NCBI GenBank assembly: GCA_937905835.1
Contig: CALCXK010000042.1
Span: 1 to 64,000 of the forward strand
Direction: 5' to 3'
Source of the DNA: an uncultured Ilumatobacter sp.
Lineage (GTDB): Bacteria; Actinomycetota; Acidimicrobiia; Acidimicrobiales; Ilumatobacteraceae
DNA length: 64,000 nt
The position numbers and the translations under genes were made by a program. Of the stretch, positions 58,211 through 64,000 are shown piece after piece. The notes beneath the pieces were generated by a model. It did no database searches. It worked only from the letters and a program-made list of their open reading frames with translations, and was not told the origin of the DNA. Numbering within the stretch: position 1 is the first letter of the stretch; every line of letters begins with the position of its first letter.

Positions 58211-58522
58211 GTGAACTCGAAGCGTCAGCCCCGCCACACTGCGACGACCCGTCGGCTGAAAATTTCCGGTGGAGCGGTCGTTGCCGTGCTCAGTCTGAGC
58301 GCATGCAACTCCGACCCGGGGAACCGGCGTGTCGCTGAAGACATCGTCGATACAGCGCTTGAGCAAGGAGAGATCACGCAGGAAGTCCACGACTGTCTGT
58401 TCGACAAGCTCGAGACCTACTCCGACTCAGATTACGAATCGATCACCGAGGCAGCAAACGACGCTGGCCCAGGTACGGCGCTCGACCTCTTCGAGGCTGA
58501 TCTCGCCGAGTGCAACAACTGA
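58211..58522 (+). CDS. Small predicted lipoprotein
   Basis: 103 residues from a GTG, 9 nt after TAGCCT. Basic N-terminus (KRQPRHTATTRRLK), hydrophobic core and lipobox LSAC (AVLSLSACNSD) indicate a secreted lipoprotein; the mature part (about 75 residues) is acidic with two Cys (HDCLFDKLE, LAECNN). Family not recognised. Divergent from the esterase. Confidence 0.7.
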   Translation: MNSKRQPRHTATTRRLKISGGAVVAVLSLSACNSDPGNRRVAEDIVDTALEQGEITQEVHDCLFDKLETYSDSDYESITEAANDAGPGTALDLFEADLAECNN

Positions 58523-58557
58523 GCAACGACGTGGCGCGAGTCGCCACGCCGTCCTGA

Positions 58558-59829
58558 TCAGTCGTTCTTCGGTTCTGGAGCCGGCTCCGCTTTCGCCTCG
58601 GCAGGCTTCGGCTCGTCCGGGTTCGCATCAACTGACGGTTCGGCCGTCACAGCTGCAACCTTCTTCTTGGGCGCCGGCACGCCGACCGACGGAGCAGCGT
58701 CAGCGTCTTGGGGCCAGCGACGACGGCTGACGATCGACAGCAGTCGCAGCAGACGCATTGCGGTTTCGTCGGTCTGCGCGGGCCTCGCGATAATCGAGCC
58801 GTCAGCGATCATCCGCTCGATGACTTCCTCACCGAGTTCGGTACGCACGATCGTGAGCGTCCAGTCGTTGTCTTCGCCGATGCCGCCCGTGGCGACGTCA
58901 GAGTGTTCGGCCGCGAAGTCGGGGCAGGTCTTGCAGCCTTCGCGAGTCCAAGCGTGGCATTCCTTCAGATTGATCTCATGGTACGAGCCGTCTTTCATCC
59001 AGATCTGGAAGACGCCCTTGATGTTCATCTTCACCATGTCTTGCTTCTTCAGGCCGTACTTGGCCTCGAAGAGCTCTTCAAAGATGGCGTCATCGAATGT
59101 CTTTGAACAGAGCAGGCCGATGTTGAACAGGAACGGCTTACTGACCTTGCCAGCCTTGCGGTCCCACATGACTGGTGGCGATGAGGTCTGGCAACCCATG
59201 CCGACCAGGGCGAGCCGCTTGTAGCCCTTCTCTTGGGCTTCACGGAGTGCGAGCGGGTTTGCGCAGTAGGTGTAGCGGGAGCCCGCTGTGGCGAGAATTT
59301 CTTCGGGTGTCGAGACGACGGCCGGCTTGGCCTTCCACGCATCGTCCTCTTCGACGCCAGACACGAGAGCAGCGTCGATGTAGTCGTGCTCGCGTAGCCA
59401 GATGAGCATCGCCGACACCAGGCCGCCGTCCTGGCCCATCTTGTGAACCATTTCGTCGCTCGCGCGGGTGAGGTAGAGCTGACGCCAGATGCCAGCCATC
59501 TCGTCGGGTTCGCGGATACGCCCGAACAGGTGCATGTCGGCTGCGGGCTCCCAGGCGCGAAAGCGAGGGCAGGCCCGGGTGCATGTGGTGCAGCCCTTCT
59601 CGCCGTGAATGCAGTTGTCGAGGCCCAACTCTTCTTCGAGATGGAATGGGATGTACTTGCCCTCTTCGTGTTCGTACCCGATCACATCGTGAGGACACGT
59701 GACGACGCAGCCAGCGCAGCCGGTGCAGAGGCTGTTGGTGATGACTTCGCTGTACAGCTCTTTCCACTGCGCAGTCCACCGCTCCTTCTTGGGGGCAGCG
59801 TCGGCGGCTGGCGTCTCGATTGTCGTCAT
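58558..59829 (-). CDS. F420 hydrogenase/dehydrogenase beta subunit (FrhB-like)
   Basis: 423 residues from MTTIETPAADAAPKK. Two [4Fe-4S] motifs are LCTGCAGCVVTCPHDV and CIHGEKGCTTCTRACPRF, then the FrhB N- and C-terminal domains (QDGGLVSAMLIWLREHDYID, SRYTYCANPLALREA, GMGCQTSSPPVM, CKTCPDFAAEHSDVATGG). It should use F420 or FAD for redox of ferredoxin-like partners. A 60-residue Ala/Pro/Glu/Lys tail follows. TACAGT lies 7 nt before the ATG at 59829 (leaderless). Confidence 0.85.
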   Translation of the reverse strand: MTTIETPAADAAPKKERWTAQWKELYSEVITNSLCTGCAGCVVTCPHDVIGYEHEEGKYIPFHLEEELGLDNCIHGEKGCTTCTRACPRFRAWEPAADMHLFGRIREPDEMAGIWRQLYLTRASDEMVHKMGQDGGLVSAMLIWLREHDYIDAALVSGVEEDDAWKAKPAVVSTPEEILATAGSRYTYCANPLALREAQEKGYKRLALVGMGCQTSSPPVMWDRKAGKVSKPFLFNIGLLCSKTFDDAIFEELFEAKYGLKKQDMVKMNIKGVFQIWMKDGSYHEINLKECHAWTREGCKTCPDFAAEHSDVATGGIGEDNDWTLTIVRTELGEEVIERMIADGSIIARPAQTDETAMRLLRLLSIVSRRRWPQDADAAPSVGVPAPKKKVAAVTAEPSVDANPDEPKPAEAKAEPAPEPKND

Positions 59830-59944
59830 GCAGGCGACTGTACGCCGCGTGGCCGCGGCAACATCAACCCACCCGCCACCGAATTTCACGCCGCTCCATA
59901 TTTGATGTTGGAGGGGCAGAAATTCCTGCATCGAGCGCCTGGCG

Positions 59945-59950
59945 TACTGT
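59945..59950 (+). promoter_or_regulatory. -10 box of the hydroxylase gene
   Basis: TACTGT, 7 nt before the ATG at 59958, leaderless arrangement; the FrhB gene is divergent with its own leaderless box. Confidence 0.5.
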
Positions 59951-59957
59951 TGTGAGC

Positions 59958-60635
59958 ATGCACCGCGCTCGAGACATCACGTCGCTCGACGGAGCGGCCC
60001 GCGCCTTCGCCCGGTCATCGTCTGGACGCGTGATTTCTGTTGCGACATGTTTGGCCGTCGTCGTCCGAGTTGCGCTGGGAAACTGGTCGTTTGGCGACGC
60101 GCTTGCGGTGCTGGCGGTCGTTGTTGCATTGGGCCCGGTGGAGTGGGTCATCCACCGTCGACTACTGCATGCCGAGCCCGGCTCAACGCTGGCCGAACTG
60201 CTGGGCACACGCGACTCTCATGAGCGGCACCACCGTGACCCGGATGACATGGAGTGGTTACTGCTGCGTCGACCGAACGCGATCGGTTCCTGCCTGGCGA
60301 TCATTGCTCCGGTGGCTGCTGCTGTCGAAGGCCTCTCGCGGATCGGCGTGTCGCCGAGCGTCGCATCTTCGGCTCGGGCGAACGGCGCCACAATCGTGTT
60401 GATAGGGCTCGTCGCACTGCTGCACTACGAGTGGGTCCACCTGCTCGTGCACTCGCGGTATCGACCCCGTTCTCGCTACTACTCCCGGCTCGCCAAGAAC
60501 CACCGTTTACATCACTTTCGGAACGAGAGCTATTGGCTGGGGGTCACGATCGACACCGGCGACCGGCTGGCACGGACCCTGCCGGTGGACCGCTCAGCTG
60601 TGCCGCTGAGCGAGACGGCGCGCGCTCTCGGTTGA
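59958..60635 (+). CDS. Sterol desaturase / fatty-acid hydroxylase superfamily protein
   Basis: 225 residues. His boxes for a di-iron site: EWVIHRRLLHAEP (H-x4-H), SHERHHRDP (H-x2-H-H), KNHRLHHFRNE (H-x2-H-H) and HYEWVHLLVHS. Four hydrophobic segments place it in the membrane. It should hydroxylate or desaturate a lipid; the substrate is unknown. It ends 21 nt before the carnitine operon and may be co-transcribed. Confidence 0.82.
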   Translation: MHRARDITSLDGAARAFARSSSGRVISVATCLAVVVRVALGNWSFGDALAVLAVVVALGPVEWVIHRRLLHAEPGSTLAELLGTRDSHERHHRDPDDMEWLLLRRPNAIGSCLAIIAPVAAAVEGLSRIGVSPSVASSARANGATIVLIGLVALLHYEWVHLLVHSRYRPRSRYYSRLAKNHRLHHFRNESYWLGVTIDTGDRLARTLPVDRSAVPLSETARALG

Positions 60636-60656
60636 TCTGTGTAATCTTCCCGAGCG

Positions 60657-61877
60657 ATGATTGAGGTCATGCCCACTCCCGACTTCGCCACGTATGCATG
60701 GGCGCCGATCGACATCGTTGGCGGTGCGTTGCCGAACGTCCATGTTGCCTGGGCCGACGGTCTCGATCTCGACTGTTACTCGCTGTGGTTGTTCGAGAAC
60801 TCGCGGGCGATCGATCCGGTCACCCGAGAGAGCACGGTCGACCCGGCGGACTTGCCCGAGTCGTCGTTCCTGTCGGCTGCTCGACGGACGGACGAAGGGG
60901 CGCTCGAGCTGACGTGGGGCGATGGTCTCCAGTCGATGATTCACCCCGGATGGTTGCGATCGATCGCTGCGCAGCGGCATCGACCTGAAGCGATTCCCGG
61001 TCCGTTGACGATCTGGACGACCGACACCCTCGACGAACCGCCGTCCTTCGATGGCGCATCTGTGCTCGACGACATTGCGGTGTTCGGCGACTGGCTGCGA
61101 GCGATGCACGTCTACGGCTTCGCCCGGCTCCGCAATACTCCGGCCGATCGGGCGTTTCTCGAAACGCTGATCAAGCGAATCGGTCCGATTCGAGGGTCGA
61201 ACTTCGGCAATATCTTCACGGTCGAGGCACGTCTCGATGCCGATTCGACGGCGAACACTGGCCTGAATCTCGGCCAACATGCCGACCTCCCGACGCGTGA
61301 GACGCCGCCCGGCTTCCAGTTTCTACACTGCGTCGAGAACACGGTCGCGGGTGGAGCATCGCGGATGACCGACGGGCTCGCGGTCGTCGCCGAACTCGAA
61401 GCGAATCATCCGGCCGAGTACGAGGCGCTGACCACCTTGAACTGGGTGTTCGCCAACCGGGCGATGGACGGGGACCATCGCTGGATCGGCCCGGTGATCG
61501 ACCATGGTCAGCTCGGCTCGCAGCTGACCATGCGCGCCTTCTACCCGGTCCGGCTCGCACCCGACATGCCAGCCGCCGACGTACCGCGCGCCTATGACGC
61601 GATGCGCATCTTCTCCAGCGTCGCCCACGACGACCGATTCATGCTGCGTTCCCGTTTCGAGCCCGGCGACATTATCGGCTTTGACAACCGGCGAGTCCTG
61701 CACGGCCGCGACGCATTTGATCCGGGCGCCGGATCGCGAGTCCTCACCGGTTGCTACGTCGACCGTGACGAGCTGCTCTCGCGTCTACGCGTGCTTGATC
61801 GTGACGCCCTGAACCGCCACGCCCCGAACCACTCTTCCTCGACCCCTCCGACCCTTGATCAGAAGGAAACCTCATGA
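60657..61877 (+). CDS. bbox: Gamma-butyrobetaine dioxygenase
   Basis: 406 residues. A DUF971-like N-terminal domain (LDCYSLWLFENSRAIDPVTR) precedes the TauD-type oxygenase: GQHADLPTRETPPGFQFLHC holds the H-x-D iron ligands, and FDNRRVLHGRDAFDPGAGSR the distal His and 2-oxoglutarate Arg. Human BBOX1 and bacterial relatives make L-carnitine from gamma-butyrobetaine with O2 and 2-oxoglutarate. Family members also use other betaines; the operon context supports carnitine. Overlaps the next gene by ATGA. Confidence 0.85.
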   Translation: MIEVMPTPDFATYAWAPIDIVGGALPNVHVAWADGLDLDCYSLWLFENSRAIDPVTRESTVDPADLPESSFLSAARRTDEGALELTWGDGLQSMIHPGWLRSIAAQRHRPEAIPGPLTIWTTDTLDEPPSFDGASVLDDIAVFGDWLRAMHVYGFARLRNTPADRAFLETLIKRIGPIRGSNFGNIFTVEARLDADSTANTGLNLGQHADLPTRETPPGFQFLHCVENTVAGGASRMTDGLAVVAELEANHPAEYEALTTLNWVFANRAMDGDHRWIGPVIDHGQLGSQLTMRAFYPVRLAPDMPAADVPRAYDAMRIFSSVAHDDRFMLRSRFEPGDIIGFDNRRVLHGRDAFDPGAGSRVLTGCYVDRDELLSRLRVLDRDALNRHAPNHSSSTPPTLDQKETS

Positions 61878-62764
61878 GTTCTGTCTTCATCACCTGCGCC
61901 GTCACCGGCAGCGGCGACACTGTTGGCAAGTCCGACAGGGTGCCGTACACCCCCGAAGCAATCGCCGACGACTGCATCGCTGCAGCCAAAGCAGGCGCCG
62001 CCGTCGTGCACATCCATGTTCGCGATCCCGAGACCGGTGCGCCGTCACGAGAGGTCGAGTACTACGCCGAAGTGGTCGATCGCATCCGTGCCTCCGATGT
62101 CGACCCGGTGATCAACCTCACCGCCGGTATGGGTGGCGATGTCACCTTCGGTTCTGTCGAAAGCCCGCTGCCGCTTGCCGAGGCCGGTACCGACATGGTG
62201 GGTGCATCCGAACGGCTCGATCACGTCCGCAAAATCCTTCCCGAGATCTGCACCATCGACTGTGGTTCGATGAACTTCGGCGAGGGCGACTACGTCATGA
62301 CGAACACGCCGTCGATCCTCGCCGAAATGGCTCGCCAGATCCAGGAGCTCGGTGTTCGTCCGGAGATCGAAGTGTTCGACACCGGTCACCTGTGGCAGGC
62401 GAAGTCGCTCGTCGAGCAGGGGCTCATCGCTGATCCAGTCATGGTGCAGTTGTGTATGGGGATCCCGTGGGGTGCGCCGCCGGATTTGAACACCTTCATG
62501 GCGATGGTCAACAACATTCCAGAAAATTGGACGTTCAGTGCGTTCTCGATCGGGCGCAAGCAGCTCGAATACGTGGCGCTTGCTGCGATTGCGGGCGGCA
62601 ACGTCCGCGTCGGTCTCGAAGACAACCTGTACCTCGACCGGGGCCAGTTAGCGACGAACCGCGATCTCGTCGAACGGGCAGTCGACATCCTGAGCAGCAT
62701 GAACTTCGACATCATGACGTCGGCAGAGGTCCGCGAGAAGATGCAGCTCACCAGCCATGGCTGA
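61874..62764 (+). CDS. BKACE-family 3-dehydrocarnitine cleavage enzyme
   Basis: 296 residues. FITCAVTGSGDT and the HIHVRDPETGAPSREVEYYA region (H-x-H metal ligands), INLTAGMGGDVTFG and PEIEVFDTGHLWQAK match the beta-keto acid cleavage family, which condenses a keto acid with acetyl-CoA to give acetoacetate plus a new acyl-CoA. With 3-dehydrocarnitine the products would be acetoacetate and betainyl-CoA. Between the dioxygenase (ATGA overlap) and the dehydrogenase (8-nt overlap). Confidence 0.85.
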   Translation: MSSVFITCAVTGSGDTVGKSDRVPYTPEAIADDCIAAAKAGAAVVHIHVRDPETGAPSREVEYYAEVVDRIRASDVDPVINLTAGMGGDVTFGSVESPLPLAEAGTDMVGASERLDHVRKILPEICTIDCGSMNFGEGDYVMTNTPSILAEMARQIQELGVRPEIEVFDTGHLWQAKSLVEQGLIADPVMVQLCMGIPWGAPPDLNTFMAMVNNIPENWTFSAFSIGRKQLEYVALAAIAGGNVRVGLEDNLYLDRGQLATNRDLVERAVDILSSMNFDIMTSAEVREKMQLTSHG

Positions 62765-63734
62765 GCTGCCACAGCGCGGCGCAGTTGTTGGGTGCGGTGT
62801 GATCGGTGCTGCTTGGGCCGCACGAATGCGGCTTCGGGGGATCGACGTGTCTGCGTACGACCCGTCGCCGAACGCTTCGGAGCTTTTGAACGACGTGATG
62901 GCCGACGCTGTCTCGGCATGGGACGCACTCGGTCTGTCGACGGACCGCATCGGTTCGTTGGTGCTGTGTGCGTCGATTGAAGAGGCTGTTGCCGACGTTG
63001 AGTTGATCCAGGAAAGTGTTCCAGAGCGGCTCGACATCAAGCACTCGACGCTGGCAGCCATCGATGATGCTGCACCAGCTGATGCGATCATCGCGTCGTC
63101 GACGTCGGGATACAAGCCGACGGAACTCGCAACATCGATGACCCGCCCGGAACGGCTCGTCGTAGCGCACCCGTTTAACCCGGTCTACCTGTTGCCGCTC
63201 GTCGAGATCGTCGGTGGTGAACAGACATCACTTGGGACGATCGACCGTGCGATGGACACCTACCGAGCGCTCGGTATGCATCCGCTCCACGTGCGCAAAG
63301 AGATTGATGCCTTCATTGCCGATCGTCTCCTCGAAGCGGTTTGGCGTGAAGCGCTGTGGCTGGTCAACGATGGCATCGCAACCACCGAAGAGATCGACGA
63401 CGCGATCCGTTACGGATTCGGCCTTCGGTGGGCGCAGATGGGCACCTTCGAGACGTATCGAATCGCCGGGGGAGAAGGCGGCATGCGCCACTTCATGGAG
63501 CAGTTCGGGCCGGCGTTGAAATGGCCGTGGACCAAACTGATGGACACGCCGGAACTGACCGATGAACTGATCGATACCATCGCCGAACAGTCCGACGAGC
63601 AAGCAGCAGGCCGCTCAATCCGAGACCTTGCGCAAGAACGCGACCGGAACCTCGTTGCGATTCTGCGGGCACTCGAAAGCGTCGACGCCGGTGCCGGCAA
63701 GACTGTCGCAAACCTCCGTGCGCTACAGGGCTAA
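62757..63734 (+). CDS. L-carnitine 3-dehydrogenase
   Basis: 325 residues. NAD-binding GxGxxG in AVVGCGVIGAAWAARMRLRG, the SSTSGYKPTELATSM loop, and VVAHPFNPVYLLPLVEIVGG with MRHFMEQFGPALKWPWTKLM, features of carnitine dehydrogenases rather than generic HADs. It oxidises L-carnitine to 3-dehydrocarnitine. No fused thioesterase domain (some homologues have one). Confidence 0.85.
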   Translation: MAELPQRGAVVGCGVIGAAWAARMRLRGIDVSAYDPSPNASELLNDVMADAVSAWDALGLSTDRIGSLVLCASIEEAVADVELIQESVPERLDIKHSTLAAIDDAAPADAIIASSTSGYKPTELATSMTRPERLVVAHPFNPVYLLPLVEIVGGEQTSLGTIDRAMDTYRALGMHPLHVRKEIDAFIADRLLEAVWREALWLVNDGIATTEEIDDAIRYGFGLRWAQMGTFETYRIAGGEGGMRHFMEQFGPALKWPWTKLMDTPELTDELIDTIAEQSDEQAAGRSIRDLAQERDRNLVAILRALESVDAGAGKTVANLRALQG

Positions 63735-63748
63735 CAGCACCGCCACCC

Positions 63749-63800
63749 CGTTTGCGTCGAAGTTTGCGTTGACCAGTCCGCAGGAATTTCGACGCAAACG
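63749..63800. promoter_or_regulatory. Long inverted repeat upstream of secreted gene
   Basis: Perfect 13-nt arms CGTTTGCGTCGAA (63749-63761) and TTCGACGCAAACG (63788-63800), with a third partial copy GTTTGCGTTGA in the 26-nt loop. Three copies of the same element suggest a regulator site; it could also terminate the carnitine operon. The next gene starts 14 nt later. Confidence 0.6.
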
Positions 63801-63814
63801 AGGAAACTGCCGAC

Positions 63815-64000
63815 ATGAAGGAACTTCGTTGGGGTCTGGGGCGTCTGATTGAGATGGGTTCAATGTTGCGCCGCGCTGCGGTGATCGGGATCTTGTTGAC
63901 GACGCTGGTGATTGTTGGAGGCCCCGGAACGGCCTCGGCATCTCCCACGACCTCGATACCTGTTGAGGAAAATGGAGTCGCGTGGCCGGTTCCGATCGTC
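63815..64000 (+). CDS. Secreted protein, 3' end beyond window
   Basis: 62 codons visible from ATG at 63815; the frame is open at the window edge. A signal peptide is clear: MLRRAAVIGILLTTLVIVGG with probable cleavage after TASA, giving a mature start SPTTSIPVEENGVAWP. The n-region is long and starts earlier with MKELRWGLGRLIEMGS; a shorter start at the internal ATG is possible. The rest of the protein is unseen and I do not recognise its family. Confidence 0.6.
   Translation, partial: MKELRWGLGRLIEMGSMLRRAAVIGILLTTLVIVGGPGTASASPTTSIPVEENGVAWPVPIV

Noticed and set aside
1..64000. tRNA, rRNA, CRISPR or prophage
   Set aside because: Intergenic gaps are short (all under about 220 nt) and none shows a tRNA T-arm, spaced repeats, or integrase/transposase genes.

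Overview
The window is high-GC, densely packed DNA from an actinobacterium. The best fit is the deep-branching class Acidimicrobiia (Ilumatobacter-like); this is inferred from gene content, not from a marker gene. Supporting genes are a WhiB iron-sulfur protein, DUF3107, the SCO1664 / DUF3090 / MSMEG_4193-type trio, an F420-type FrhB protein, a GAF/PAS PdtaS-like kinase, and HelD, Mrp and SufR-like proteins. Many starts carry a TANNNT box only 6-9 nt upstream and no Shine-Dalgarno, so leaderless transcription seems common. About 70 protein genes are supported. I see no rRNA, tRNA, CRISPR array, complete insertion sequence or prophage.

Layout. 1-6.2 kb: a truncated Baeyer-Villiger monooxygenase, a DUF2520 oxidoreductase, SRPBCC, nitroreductase, a hotdog protein, an MFS exporter, YqeY and PlsC. 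6.3-11.6 kb: a 2-oxoglutarate oxygenase and a minus-strand glycosyltransferase / methyltransferase / alpha-toroid operon with a palindromic operator at its promoter. 11.5-20.6 kb: D-aminoacyl-tRNA deacylase, a FadE5-like acyl-CoA dehydrogenase, an apolipoprotein N-acyltransferase lacking its catalytic Cys, heme genes hemY and hemE, and an isochorismatase/DDAH pair. 20.6-24.2 kb: a HelD-type RNA polymerase motor followed by a RelA/SpoT-domain protein with an apparent LOTUS-like extension. 24.2-31 kb: a lipoprotein, a DtxR regulator, an SF2 helicase, ABC-F (with a tiny leaderless upstream ORF), a helicase remnant, TetR and an enoyl-CoA hydratase. 31.1-38.2 kb: a complete System I cytochrome c maturation operon, ccmABCDEFGHI. 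38.3-44.8 kb: phosphatase, DUF4328, a PolA-like polymerase, zincin, Mrp with a divergent SufR-like regulator, and MetA. 44.9-51 kb: DUF3107, paired ArsA-like ATPases, a PdtaS-like kinase, WhiB, GDPD and a lipid kinase. 51-53.3 kb: EtfBA with a clear terminator, then a ferredoxin. 53.3-60.6 kb: a hypothetical protein, the SCO1664/DUF3090/phosphomutase trio, a type 5 uracil-DNA glycosylase, an esterase, a lipoprotein, FrhB and a fatty-acid-hydroxylase-like protein. 60.6-63.7 kb: an operon for gamma-butyrobetaine to carnitine to 3-dehydrocarnitine catabolism. The window ends inside a secreted protein gene.

Several genes form linked functional sets. The ccm operon, hemE/hemY, EtfAB and ferredoxin serve heme and electron transfer. 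Mrp, SufR and WhiB concern iron-sulfur chemistry. The carnitine operon would feed acetoacetate and betainyl-CoA into central metabolism. The least expected items are the HelD plus RelA/SpoT-LOTUS pair, two families of dispersed intergenic palindromes (both of which also interrupt the ccm operon), the Cys-less Lnt, and gene remnants at 1-538, about 3510-3590 and 29118-29250.
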